Shown: positions 45,914 to 56,203, numbered from the stretch's first letter. The stretch: 64,000 bases of DNA from Bacillota bacterium (GCA_009711785.1 VENA01000069.1:17443-81442), one strand, 5' to 3'. A program made the numbers and translations. The notes: generated from the letters alone by a model not told the origin.

Positions 45914-45957
45914 CACTAGATTGTCCTTATAGAAGGATGATTCTAGTGTGTTTTTTT
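45914..45957 (+). terminator. glpP terminator
   Basis: A two-part hairpin: outer CACTAGA/TCTAGTG (45914-45920 with 45942-45948) and inner TCCTT/AAGGA, followed by seven T residues. It lacks the GGAGAG element found in the leader of glpA, and a promoter follows it, so it is probably a plain terminator. Confidence 0.75.
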
Positions 45958-46049
45958 GCATTCTTCAGATTTATAGATTTTAAAGATTTTATTTTAGGTA
46001 TATTTGTTAAGGGTAGTTAGTAGTGATAGTATAAAATAAAGAAATAATA

Positions 46050-47607
<1,558 letters not shown>

Positions 47608-47664
47608 ATTTAATTAAAAATATTAACATAATATGATATAATATAATTAAGATTACAAAAAGAA

Positions 47665-47678
47665 TAAAAGCGCTTGAG
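47665..47678 (+). promoter_or_regulatory. Possible catabolite-responsive (cre) site
   Basis: TAAAAGCGCTTGAG resembles the CcpA site TGAAARCGNTTTCA around the central GCGC palindrome and lies just after a TATAAT-like element in the leader of glpA. Glycerol genes are classic CcpA targets, but this match is imperfect. Confidence 0.4.
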
Positions 47679-47682
47679 ATAC

Positions 47683-47735
47683 GGAGAGCCACGCATTAAA
47701 CCTATGGAGAGATAGGTTTGATTGCGTGGTTTTTG
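47683..47735 (+). promoter_or_regulatory. GlpP-type antitermination leader with terminator
   Basis: A long hairpin, outer stem CCACGCA/TGCGTGG (47689-47695 with 47723-47729) and inner AAACCTAT/ATAGGTTT (47698-47705 with 47712-47719), is followed by a T run: a terminator before the glpA ribosome site. GGAGAG occurs twice, in the single strand just before the stem (47683-47688) and as the apical loop (47706-47711). In Bacillus, GlpP with glycerol 3-phosphate relieves such a leader terminator upstream of glpD. Confidence 0.75.
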
Positions 47736-47772
47736 TATTTTTCAATTGTTTAGTAATATAGGAGGGATTTTA

Positions 47773-49245
47773 ATGTATGATGTGGCAATAATAGGTGCCG
47801 GTATTATAGGTAGTTTTATTTCAAGGGAATTATCTAAATATGATTTGAAAACGGTTCTTTTAGAAAAGGATAATGATGTATCAAATGGAACAACTAAAGC
47901 AAATAGTGCTATAATCCACGCTGGATATGATGCTTTATTTAAAACTAATAAGGGTAAATTTAATGCCCTAGGAAATCCAATGTTTGATAAGGTATGTAAA
48001 GAATTAGACGTACCATTTAAAAGAATAGGTTCCTATGTTGTAGCTTATAATGAAAAGGAAATAAAAACATTAAAAGAACTTTTTAAAAACGGAAAAAAAT
48101 TAGGAATACCTGATATGGAAATAATTAATGGAGATGAACTTAGAAAAAGAGAACCTAATTTAAGTGATGAAATTGTAGCCGGTTTATATGCTAAAACAGC
48201 AGGAATAGTAGGTCCCTTTGAGTTATGTATAGCTTTATGTGAAAATGCAGTTGAAAATGGAGTTGAACTTTTATTAAACTATGAAGTTAATAATATAGAG
48301 AAAACTAAAAGTGGTTTTAAAATTACTAGCAATGAAAAAAGTATTGAAGCTAAATATGTGATAAATTGTGCAGGTGTATATGCAGATGAAATAAATAATA
48401 TGGTTAATAAATCAAAGTTTAAAATAACACCTAGAAGAGGACAGTATTACTTACTAGATAAGAGTGCAAATGGTTTAGTAAATTCAGTTATTTTCCAATG
48501 TCCTAACGAGATGGGAAAAGGTGTTTTAGTAACTCCAACGGTACATGGTAATATTTTAGTTGGACCTAATTCAGAGGATATAATGGATAAAGAAGGTACA
48601 CAGACAACTAGTAATAGTTTGAAATTTGTAAAAGAATCTGCGAGTAAGTCTATAAAAAACATACCTTTTAATGAGGTAATAACTACATTTTCGGGATTAA
48701 GAGCTGAGCCGACAGGGGGAGACTTTATAATAGAAGAATCAGATACAGAGGGTTTTATTAATGTTGCTGGAATAAAATCCCCTGGATTATCAGCATCACC
48801 TGCCATAGCAGAGCATGTTGTTGAAATTATTAAAGAGATAAACGATGGTTTAAAAGAAAATAAAGACTTTAATCCAATAAGAAAAGAAATGGTTAGATTT
48901 AGTGAATTAGATGATCAGAAAAAAGCTGAACTAATTAAAAAAGATGAAAGATATGGAAGAATAATATGTAGATGTGAAAATGTTACTGAAGGAGAAATAG
49001 TAGACGTTATAAATAGATTAGTAGGAGCTAGAACTGTTGATGGTGTTAAAAGAAGAACAAGACCTGGTATGGGAAGATGCCAAGGCGGATTTTGTGGACC
49101 TAGGGTAGTTGAAATATTAGCTAGGGAATTAGGAAAAAGCGTAGAAGAAATAGTTAAAAGCAATAAAGAATCTTATATTATTACTGAGGAAACCAAGGGC
49201 GATATAGATTATGATAAAAAAGAAAAGAAATTAGCATTAAGCTAA
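47773..49245 (+). CDS. glpA: Anaerobic-type glycerol-3-phosphate dehydrogenase
   Basis: A 490-aa FAD enzyme oxidising glycerol 3-phosphate. The N-terminus has the FAD fingerprint IIGAGIIGSFISRELS and LLEKDNDVSNGTTKANSAI in part, with HAGYDAL. Residues about 390-460 form a BFD-like domain with four cysteines (RIICRCENVTEGEI; GRCQGGFCGPRVVEI) for an iron-sulphur cluster. ATG 47773 follows AGGAGGG; an upstream start would extend into the leader terminator. It is followed by an FAD oxidoreductase and a DUF1667 gene, the usual three-gene clostridial arrangement. Confidence 0.92.
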   Translation: MYDVAIIGAGIIGSFISRELSKYDLKTVLLEKDNDVSNGTTKANSAIIHAGYDALFKTNKGKFNALGNPMFDKVCKELDVPFKRIGSYVVAYNEKEIKTLKELFKNGKKLGIPDMEIINGDELRKREPNLSDEIVAGLYAKTAGIVGPFELCIALCENAVENGVELLLNYEVNNIEKTKSGFKITSNEKSIEAKYVINCAGVYADEINNMVNKSKFKITPRRGQYYLLDKSANGLVNSVIFQCPNEMGKGVLVTPTVHGNILVGPNSEDIMDKEGTQTTSNSLKFVKESASKSIKNIPFNEVITTFSGLRAEPTGGDFIIEESDTEGFINVAGIKSPGLSASPAIAEHVVEIIKEINDGLKENKDFNPIRKEMVRFSELDDQKKAELIKKDERYGRIICRCENVTEGEIVDVINRLVGARTVDGVKRRTRPGMGRCQGGFCGPRVVEILARELGKSVEEIVKSNKESYIITEETKGDIDYDKKEKKLALS

Positions 49246-49262
49246 ACTTTGGAGGTGATTAA

Positions 49263-50522
49263 ATGTTAAATTATGATATTGTAGTTATCGGAGGAGGTCC
49301 TGCAGGATTAGCTGCTGCCATAGAGGCAAAGAAAAATGGAGTAAAGGATATATTAGTAATAGAAAGGGATCGTGAATTAGGAGGAATATTACAACAATGT
49401 ATACACAATGGATTTGGTCTTCATGTATTTAATGAAGAATTAACTGGTCCTGAATATGCAGAGAAATTTATAGATGAATTAAAAAATCAAGGCATAGAAT
49501 ATATGTTAGATACAATGGTTTTAGATATAACAGAGGATAGAAAAATAAGCGCTATAAACACTGAAAATGGTCTTATGAATATACATGCTAAGGCTTTAAT
49601 ATTATCAATGGGTTGTAGAGAAAGAACAAGGGGAGCTATAAATATTCCAGGAACAAGACCTGCCGGTGTATTTAGTGCTGGAACTGCCCAAAGATTTATT
49701 AATATGGAAGGATATATGGTTGGAAAAAAAGTAGTCATATTAGGTTCAGGGGATATAGGATTAATAATGGCAAGAAGAATGACTTTAGAAGGTGCTAAAG
49801 TTGAAGCCGTTGCTGAGTTAATGCCTTTTTCTGGGGGATTAACAAGAAATATAGTTCAGTGTCTAGACGATTATAATATACCATTATTATTAAGTCATAC
49901 TATTATTGAAATAAAGGGAAAAGAACGAGTTGAAGGTGTTGTGATTGCTAAGGTAGATGAAAATAGAAAACCAATACCTGGAACGGAAAAACATATAGAG
50001 TGTGATACTTTATTATTATCTGTCGGTTTAATTCCAGAGAATGAATTATCCTTAAAAGCAGGTGTTAATATAGATCCAAGGACTAATGGACCTATAGTTA
50101 ATGAATCTATGGAAACAAAGGTTAAAGGAATATTTGCATGTGGAAATGTAGTTCATGTACATGACCTTGTGGATTTTGTTACTAAGGAAAGTAAAAAAGC
50201 AGGAAAAAGCGCTAGTAAATATGTATTAGGTGAACTTGTAGAAAAGGAAGAAATAATTAAGACAAATGCAGATGAGGGAATAGGCTATATAGTACCTCAA
50301 AGGATAAGAATGTCTAATGTAGATGAAAAATTAGAATTATTTATGAGGGTTAAAGATGTATATAAAAATGTTAAATTAGTAATAAAAGCCGATGGAGAAG
50401 TAATTAAAGAATTTAAAAGAAAACATTTAGCTCCAGGTGAGATGGAGATTATAAGTTTAAACTCATCATTATTAGAGGGTAAACAAGTTTCAAATATTTC
50501 TGTATCTGTAAAGGGGGCTTAA
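49263..50522 (+). CDS. FAD-dependent pyridine-nucleotide oxidoreductase of the glp cluster
   Basis: A 419-aa flavoprotein of the class I/II disulphide-reductase fold. IGGGPAGLAAAIEAKKNG at the start binds FAD, VVILGSGDIGLIMARRM near residue 155 binds NAD(P), and GIFACGNVVHVHDLVD near residue 285 is the second FAD site. It lacks a redox CxxxxC pair. It would pass electrons between the glpA product and NAD or another carrier. It is 17 nt downstream of glpA, with GGAGGTGA before its ATG. Confidence 0.9.
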   Translation: MLNYDIVVIGGGPAGLAAAIEAKKNGVKDILVIERDRELGGILQQCIHNGFGLHVFNEELTGPEYAEKFIDELKNQGIEYMLDTMVLDITEDRKISAINTENGLMNIHAKALILSMGCRERTRGAINIPGTRPAGVFSAGTAQRFINMEGYMVGKKVVILGSGDIGLIMARRMTLEGAKVEAVAELMPFSGGLTRNIVQCLDDYNIPLLLSHTIIEIKGKERVEGVVIAKVDENRKPIPGTEKHIECDTLLLSVGLIPENELSLKAGVNIDPRTNGPIVNESMETKVKGIFACGNVVHVHDLVDFVTKESKKAGKSASKYVLGELVEKEEIIKTNADEGIGYIVPQRIRMSNVDEKLELFMRVKDVYKNVKLVIKADGEVIKEFKRKHLAPGEMEIISLNSSLLEGKQVSNISVSVKGA

Positions 50523-50524
50523 AA

Positions 50525-50884
50525 ATGAATAAGGAAGTGGTTTGTATAGTATGTCCTATGGGGTGTCATATAAAAGTTAAAAAAGATGAAAATTTATATT
50601 TAGGATATACAGTCGAAGGCAATAAATGTAAAAGAGGAAAAGAATATGGTATTAAAGAGTTAACAAATCCCACAAGAATAATAACTACAACAGTTAAAAT
50701 TAAAAATTCACATTTAAGAAGATTACCAGTGAAAACAAATGAACCTGTGGCTAAGGATAAAATATTTGAGTGTATGAAAGTAATTAATAAAGTAAGTATA
50801 AAAGCACCTATTAAAGTAGGAGATGTAGTATTAGAAAATATTTTAGATACAGGCGTAGATATTGTTGCTTCAAGGAGTATGTAA
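50525..50884 (+). CDS. DUF1667 protein of the glp cluster
   Basis: A 119-aa protein of the DUF1667 family with four cysteines near the N-terminus (CIVCPMGC and GNKCKRGKEYG), likely a metal or iron-sulphur site. Family members are regularly encoded after a glpA-like gene and an FAD oxidoreductase and are thought to be a subunit of that complex. The start is 2 nt after the previous stop codon, so the three are translationally coupled. Confidence 0.9.
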   Translation: MNKEVVCIVCPMGCHIKVKKDENLYLGYTVEGNKCKRGKEYGIKELTNPTRIITTTVKIKNSHLRRLPVKTNEPVAKDKIFECMKVINKVSIKAPIKVGDVVLENILDTGVDIVASRSM

Positions 50885-50885
50885 T

Positions 50886-50918
50886 TAAAGGAACCAAAAT
50901 AATGGTTCCTTTTTATAT
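50886..50918. terminator. Terminator between the glp operon and yyaC
   Basis: AAAGGAACC/GGTTCCTTT (50887-50895 with 50904-50912) followed by T residues on the plus strand; it also lies at the 3' end of the opposing gene. Confidence 0.75.
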
Positions 50919-51440
50919 ATTATTATAGGCATATTTAAAAGCTTCAACTATTGATTCTGCCATTTTCATAATAAATCCTAGTCTAATTGCATGGAGGGAT
51001 AGATTAAAGTCATCGTTAACAGTATCAACTATACCTATAATTGATAAGTCCCCTATGGAGGGAAGTTTCTTACCTACACCTTTTCCTGGAAAAATAGGAC
51101 CTTTTCTAATTTGTATATGACCTACACTATCCCTTTCTCCTAAACAAGCATCGATAGCTATAGTATAATTCATTGGATGTTTTAATTTTATCTGTTTTGT
51201 CCTTTTTTTTATATTAAGTGCATGGATTGGCTCTTCTAATGTTCCATATACTTTAAAGGGTAAGTTTTCTTTTTTTAAGAGTGTTCCTACTAGGGGACCT
51301 AAGCAGTCTCCTATACATTTGTCAGTTCCAATACATATAATTATTAAATCATTAGTACAGAAGGGTTTTAAAGCTTCTCCTATTATAGAAGGACATAAAA
51401 TATTATCATGATGGACTTTAATTTCATCAAGTTTATTCAA
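50913..51440 (-). CDS. yyaC: Sporulation protein YyaC (spore protease-like fold)
   Basis: A 175-aa YyaC-family protein related to the germination protease fold. It has IIICIGTDKCIGDCLGPLVG near residue 32, TLEEPIHALN, TIAIDACLGERDSVGHI near residue 90, and the C-terminal GFIMKMAESIVEA. In Bacillus the homologue is annotated as a sporulation protein. The start is TTG at 51440 on the minus strand. Its ribosome site, a run of seven G, lies in the 3' arm of a 19-bp hairpin (51444-51489), so translation may need that structure to open. A Spo0E-like gene lies upstream in the same direction. Confidence 0.88.
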   Translation of the reverse strand: MNKLDEIKVHHDNILCPSIIGEALKPFCTNDLIIICIGTDKCIGDCLGPLVGTLLKKENLPFKVYGTLEEPIHALNIKKRTKQIKLKHPMNYTIAIDACLGERDSVGHIQIRKGPIFPGKGVGKKLPSIGDLSIIGIVDTVNDDFNLSLHAIRLGFIMKMAESIVEAFKYAYNNI

Positions 51441-51443
51441 AGG

Positions 51444-51489
51444 ATAATCCCCCCCTTTGTTTTATATATGAAAACAAAGGGGGGATTAT
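51444..51489 (-). promoter_or_regulatory. Hairpin enclosing the yyaC ribosome-binding site
   Basis: The arms ATAAT-C7-TTTGTTTT (51444-51463) and AAAACAAA-G6-ATTAT (51471-51489) pair over 19 bp with one bulged base and a 7-nt loop. On the minus-strand transcript the 3' arm holds the seven-G Shine-Dalgarno run, 8 nt before the TTG start. No T run follows on either strand, so it is not a normal terminator. Confidence 0.7.
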
Positions 51490-51498
51490 TCTTACTTT

Positions 51499-51651
51499 TT
51501 ACTCTAGGTTATAGTAGTTATTAATAAGTTCATCTAATTTCTTACTGATTGATTCCATTTTTTCTGTATCATTATTTTTTATGGAATCATATAATCTTTT
51601 TCTAAGATTTTCAATTTGTTTGTCTAAATATTCTAAGTTGTATTCTGACAT
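51499..51651 (-). CDS. Spo0E-like aspartyl-phosphate phosphatase
   Basis: A 50-aa frame starting at ATG 51651 (minus strand) after TTGGAGTG. The product is a two-helix hairpin: YLDKQIENLRKRLYDSI, a short turn, then MESISKKLDELINNYY. The S-x-x-L-D-x-L-I element is the signature of the Spo0E family, small phosphatases that remove phosphate from Spo0A and so delay sporulation. The size also fits (50-85 aa). It stands upstream of yyaC in the same direction, separated by the hairpin at 51444. Confidence 0.85.
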   Translation of the reverse strand: MSEYNLEYLDKQIENLRKRLYDSIKNNDTEKMESISKKLDELINNYYNLE

Positions 51652-51808
51652 ACTAACACTCCAAGTCTAATTTATTCAGCACCATTATTATAACATAAAA
51701 GTTGATAAAATTGTTTTGATATGTGCATTGTAAAATAAATGTAATAAATTTATAAATGTATTAAACTAATATTTAATGTGAATAATATATTTGAAAGGGG
51801 AGAAGAGT

Positions 51809-52510
51809 ATGGATTTCCGTAGGATATATTATAGTTTATTAGTTATAGTATTAACTATATTAACTGTTAGTATTATGTATAATATAAAAACTAAAGAATC
51901 AAGAGTTTATGATAAATTAAATACTGATAAAAAGTATGCCTTTGAACAATTTATCTATGAGAAGAAAAACATTTCTAAAAAATCTAAGACAAATGAAAAT
52001 AAGTTTAAAAAAGAGTTGTTAAATTATAAGTCGAGTATAAAAACAAATGAAAAAATAAGAAAAACTAAAACTTCTAAAGAAGAAAAAAATAAGTTAAGTA
52101 AAAATGAATTAAACATACAACTTTTTAAATATAGGCAAGTGGTAAAACTACATAATGAAGCATTTACAAACTATGATAAGGAAACAATAGCATTATTAAT
52201 ATCTCAATTAGAAAAACAAATAGAAAAAACGAAATTAAATCAATTTAAAAATAGATTGAATCAAGAAAAGACTATTCCATCTTTAAATATTAATGAATTG
52301 AACAGTAATTTGGATTCTTCAGATAAATATAAGCTAAATAATACTATTAGTAAGTTAGGAAATTTTGATAAAGCAAAGATACTAATGATGTCTAAAAAAG
52401 GGATAACACCTAAAGAACAAAGAAATTTATATAATATATTAACTGAAAATCTTTCAAAGGAAGAATTAATAAATCTTAATGATATATTAGGAAGATATAT
52501 TGAAAAATAA
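51809..52510 (+). CDS. Membrane-anchored coiled-coil protein of unknown function
   Basis: A 233-aa protein with one N-terminal membrane helix (residues 5-26, YYSLLVIVLTILTVSIMY) and a Lys- and Glu-rich, almost wholly helical extracytoplasmic or cytoplasmic tail. There are no catalytic motifs. Two similar helical segments end each half (KETIALLISQLEKQI and KEELINLNDILGRYI). I do not recognise it. ATG 51809 follows AAAGGGGAG; the earlier TTG 51791 precedes that site. It is a single gene, divergent from the Spo0E-like gene. Confidence 0.6.
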   Translation: MDFRRIYYSLLVIVLTILTVSIMYNIKTKESRVYDKLNTDKKYAFEQFIYEKKNISKKSKTNENKFKKELLNYKSSIKTNEKIRKTKTSKEEKNKLSKNELNIQLFKYRQVVKLHNEAFTNYDKETIALLISQLEKQIEKTKLNQFKNRLNQEKTIPSLNINELNSNLDSSDKYKLNNTISKLGNFDKAKILMMSKKGITPKEQRNLYNILTENLSKEELINLNDILGRYIEK

Positions 52511-52536
52511 AAAGGGCTAAAAAGCCCTTTTTATTT
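52508..52536. terminator. Bidirectional terminator
   Basis: AAAAGGGCT/AGCCCTTTT with a 4-nt loop separates convergent genes and has T and A runs on its sides. Confidence 0.8.
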
Positions 52537-55350
52537 TTCCTTAAACAGTGGTAAAGTTTCATAGGTTATTTTACCATTTTCAATTGTAAATTGTGTATAA
52601 TTAGTCTCTTTAAATTTATTTGGATTAATATCTGTGTTATTAAACTCCATATATCTTATTCCATCTTTTAATATTACTTTGTTTTCATTTCCACCATGTA
52701 AGACAAATATATTTTTTTCCTTACTATATTTAGTTAAGGTTTCATGGAATAATTCCCTTTCTAATGGATCAGAAAACCCTTTAGTTTCAAATATATCTTT
52801 AGGTAATAGTAATATTATATTTTCATTTTCTGAATCTTTTAAAGCATTTATAAATGCTGGCCATTGTTCTGGGTTAGTAGCTCTAATACCTTTATTGGTA
52901 TTATCTAGTTTTATAAATGAGATATCTTTATGGTTAAAATTAGAAAAACCCTCTGATATATCTAATGTTTTAGTCTCCGTTGCTTTTAAAAACTTTTCAT
53001 TCATTCCATTTATGAAAAAGCCTAAATCAACATTTTCTAATGTATTTATAATATTTCGACCTAATTGATATTCCATTAAATTTTCTAAGTCATTTACTCC
53101 CTTAGTAACAATAAATCTATAGCCATCTTTAAGTTCAACGTGTTTTTCTAAGTTATCTTTAATAACTGTTTCCTTTGGTAGAACCATAGATTTAATAGGA
53201 ACTTTATATAAAGCCTTTAAACCATCTAAATATATGCTACCTGTATCTTTAACTAAGGGGTTTATCTCTGCTAAATAAAGACTTTTAACTTTTATTGGAT
53301 AACTAATATTTGAAGGTATATCAGCTGTAACCCATTTCCAGTCATCCCAGTCTACATTTCCAGCAAAGTTAATTCTATGAATTTTACCCTCAGAATCTAA
53401 AAGTTCCCCTCTAAGCCAATGGTTACTATTATCTCCATATACCCACATACCTAGTTTATCTGTTTCATTGTTTAATACAATATTTTCATCTTCTATATTA
53501 ACATGGGCAACCCTAGTATCATCGGTTGTTGTAAAATCATAATTAAGTTTAACTGAGTATTTATCTTCTTTATCTTCATTTTCTTTTTCTATACTTCCTG
53601 TAACAACTTTTGGCCAGGATCTAAACTCCATATTATTTATATCTTCAAAATCTAAAAGTTCAACTTTATTAAACCCTACCGATGCTAATACATTTTCAAC
53701 ACCATTACCAACCTTTAAAGTTAATGCTCCTGAAGATGGATTTTTAGAACTTTCAAATATGCTACCATCGAATTCCCCTATATCTCCATGAATTGTCCAA
53801 TCAATATCCCTAGGATTAAGTTTAACTCTATATCCTTTTTCGTTAACTCCAATTATTGTACCTAATATATCAGTGATGTGATTTTCTGTATCTGTACTTA
53901 TACTAATTTCATTGGTATCTAAAACAATATCCTTAACTTCGTCTAAAACATTAATATCTATTTTAGCTTCCTCTCCATCGTATTTAGCAATTACTGTAGC
54001 TGTACCTGTTTCTTTTGGTTTAAATATGTTATCATCAAAATCTCCATCTAAATTTTTAACATAATAGTTTACTTTATCTTGATCTATATTAACAGGATTT
54101 TGATATTTATCATACCCTTTAATCTTAAAGCTTCTTGAAGTATTAACAAATACGTTTGTATCATCTGTAATAATTTTTATATTATCTAGACGTCTTTCCG
54201 GTGCATTATTAAAGATTCCTAAACCATTTGAAACTCTTCTTTCGCTTCCATCAGAAGGTTTATTTACTACAATAGGATGGTTTTTATCCCTAGGATTAAG
54301 TGCCATAGTAGTAGAACCTCCACCATCTAAATTGATTGCATTATATGCTCCTAAATCTATCATAATTTCAGCTAACTCTTCCTGGGTAACCCCTTTAAAG
54401 GATTCATTCCTTCCATCTATTGTAACCATTATTAATTCCTTTTTATCCTTTGTAAAACCTACAGCAGTTCTTGGATGGTTACCTTTAATATTTAGATTAA
54501 AATCAGAAACTAATCCATCTTTAACTAAAACAGTACCTCCACCTATTGCAGATTTTAGATCTTTATAATCTGGAGTTGTATCTATATTTAATTTAACTTC
54601 ATCTCCAATTGAAAATGTATCTAAAAGAAGTTTTTTAGCATTATCTCTACCTGTTAGAATAAATCCATTATCTGGCATGTCTATGGGTTCTTTTCCTACT
54701 CTTATATCACTAACTTCTCCATCTTTTATTATAATCTCACAAAGATCATTAAAAAAGGTATTACCTAGAGTTTTTTCACCCCAATTTTTATCATACATCC
54801 TAACTTCTCCATTTAATTTACTATCTTTATTCATTGAATATACTGTAATAGGTTCTTTATCTTCACAAATAGCTTCTATATTCCATTGCCAATAGTTTAT
54901 AAATGGCACTTTTTCTTCATCAAAAGATAGTACAGGTAATTTGTTAAATTCAGGATTTGTTGGATTTGTAATAAGCTCACCATCTTTAACCATAGTTCCT
55001 AAAGGTGAAGATACATGATATGTACTAAAGAAATCACCATTTATTCCTGCTATGGCCTCTGAGTTATTTACCATTGTTGAGATAGTTTCTTTTTTATATA
55101 TACTTGATTCATTAAACATAGGTGCAATATCTGTATATTTATCATCTAAATCAACCCGTAAAACATTTATATTAGTAAAGCCTTCAGATGTGAACTTTTG
55201 TATATGTTCATGTGAAAGACCACTTGCTAATTTCTCTTTAGTAACATCTTCATGTATTAAAAACGATTCATCGGCTAAGCTTACAGTAAAACTAGAAACA
55301 AATATACCGGCTGCTAAAGTTGTTGCTACTATTTTTTTTATAAATTTCAT
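52531..55350 (-). CDS. Exported phosphodiester glycosidase-family protein
   Basis: A 939-aa secreted protein with a signal peptide (residues 1-27). The NAGPA-type phosphodiester glycosidase domain spans about 60-390: AGINGDFFSTY, SPLGTMVKDGELITNP, KGNHPRTAVGFTKDK, and the catalytic NLDGGGSTTMAL. Bacterial members cut sugar-phosphate diester links in envelope polymers. Ig-like and jelly-roll-like beta regions follow (about 390-720), then a C-terminal domain that looks like a worn metallophosphatase (VDLGFFINGMNEKF; NIFVLHGGNENK) without its metal residues. It is 15 nt downstream of ttcA on the same strand, an unexpected pairing. Confidence 0.85.
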   Translation of the reverse strand: MKFIKKIVATTLAAGIFVSSFTVSLADESFLIHEDVTKEKLASGLSHEHIQKFTSEGFTNINVLRVDLDDKYTDIAPMFNESSIYKKETISTMVNNSEAIAGINGDFFSTYHVSSPLGTMVKDGELITNPTNPEFNKLPVLSFDEEKVPFINYWQWNIEAICEDKEPITVYSMNKDSKLNGEVRMYDKNWGEKTLGNTFFNDLCEIIIKDGEVSDIRVGKEPIDMPDNGFILTGRDNAKKLLLDTFSIGDEVKLNIDTTPDYKDLKSAIGGGTVLVKDGLVSDFNLNIKGNHPRTAVGFTKDKKELIMVTIDGRNESFKGVTQEELAEIMIDLGAYNAINLDGGGSTTMALNPRDKNHPIVVNKPSDGSERRVSNGLGIFNNAPERRLDNIKIITDDTNVFVNTSRSFKIKGYDKYQNPVNIDQDKVNYYVKNLDGDFDDNIFKPKETGTATVIAKYDGEEAKIDINVLDEVKDIVLDTNEISISTDTENHITDILGTIIGVNEKGYRVKLNPRDIDWTIHGDIGEFDGSIFESSKNPSSGALTLKVGNGVENVLASVGFNKVELLDFEDINNMEFRSWPKVVTGSIEKENEDKEDKYSVKLNYDFTTTDDTRVAHVNIEDENIVLNNETDKLGMWVYGDNSNHWLRGELLDSEGKIHRINFAGNVDWDDWKWVTADIPSNISYPIKVKSLYLAEINPLVKDTGSIYLDGLKALYKVPIKSMVLPKETVIKDNLEKHVELKDGYRFIVTKGVNDLENLMEYQLGRNIINTLENVDLGFFINGMNEKFLKATETKTLDISEGFSNFNHKDISFIKLDNTNKGIRATNPEQWPAFINALKDSENENIILLLPKDIFETKGFSDPLERELFHETLTKYSKEKNIFVLHGGNENKVILKDGIRYMEFNNTDINPNKFKETNYTQFTIENGKITYETLPLFKEK

Positions 55351-55365
55351 GATTATCGCCCCTTT

Positions 55366-56076
55366 TTAAAACCACAGATTTAATTGATCTTCATTTTTTA
55401 AAGCAGTTATAAGCTTTTGTCTAGCCTTTGGTATATCTTTGTATATATGATTCATTAAACTTTTTATTTCCTCCCTTGTTGTCTTTTTATCAACAGGACA
55501 AGGACTTTTAACTAAGGGTAGTTCGTGTCTATTATGAGCACCAATTATTTGAGCTTCAGATAGATAAATCATTGGTCTAATAACATGAATTTGTTTTCTA
55601 TCTAGGAAGGTTTTAGGTGAAAATGTACTAATTCTTCCAGTATAAAACATATTCATAAATAATGTTTCAATAGCATCATCACAGTGATGGCCTAGGGCTA
55701 ATACATTTAAATTTCTTTCTTTCATAACATTATGAAGTGCTCCCCGTCTCATATTAGCACAAAGGGAACAAGGATTTTTTTCATTTCTAACATCAAAAAC
55801 TATCTTTGAAATATTAGTTTCTTTAACTGTATATACAATATCGTTACTTTCGCAATATTCTCTAATGGATGAAATATCAAAATCATCAAAACCTAAGGAT
55901 ATGGTTATAGCTTCTAATTCGTATTTAACAGGACTAAAATATTGAAATAGATTAAGTGCATGTAATAACACCATACTATCTTTTCCTCCTGAAACACCTA
56001 CAGCTACTCTATCACCATCTTTAATAAGATCAAATTCTTCTACAGCCTTTCTTATACAACCTAAAACACGTTTCAA
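55366..56076 (-). CDS. ttcA: TtcA-like tRNA 2-thiocytidine synthase
   Basis: A 236-aa PP-loop ATPase that thiolates tRNA. The P-loop is GVSGGKDSMVLLHAL near residue 29. The cluster-binding CSLCANMRRG near residue 108 and the later SPCPVD fit the TtcA pattern of CxxC plus Cys, and ALGHHCDDAIETLFMNMFY is typical of the family. Its product would modify cytidine 32 of some tRNAs. The start is TTG on the minus strand, after AAGGAAGTGA. It is transcribed from the promoter at 56165-56193. Confidence 0.88.
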   Translation of the reverse strand: MKRVLGCIRKAVEEFDLIKDGDRVAVGVSGGKDSMVLLHALNLFQYFSPVKYELEAITISLGFDDFDISSIREYCESNDIVYTVKETNISKIVFDVRNEKNPCSLCANMRRGALHNVMKERNLNVLALGHHCDDAIETLFMNMFYTGRISTFSPKTFLDRKQIHVIRPMIYLSEAQIIGAHNRHELPLVKSPCPVDKKTTREEIKSLMNHIYKDIPKARQKLITALKNEDQLNLWF

Positions 56077-56164
56077 AAAATCACTTCCTTTTAATAAGAC
56101 GTTTTTTTATATAAAATGTTTCATATTTTTTCATAATTCTACTATTTTATTATACAGTAAGAAT

Positions 56165-56193
56165 ATTATAAATACATTACAGTTCAATTACAA
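56165..56193 (-). promoter_or_regulatory. Promoter of ttcA and the glycosidase gene
   Basis: On the minus strand TTGTAA (56193-56188) and TATAAT (56170-56165) are 17 nt apart, about 90 nt before the ttcA start and after the tRNA terminator. Confidence 0.6.
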
Positions 56194-56203
56194 TTAAATT
56201 AAA

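Noticed and set aside
45914..45957. Terminator between glpP and glpK as a second GlpP antitermination site
   Set aside because: It lacks the GGAGAG elements of the leader upstream of glpA, and glpK has its own promoter after it.
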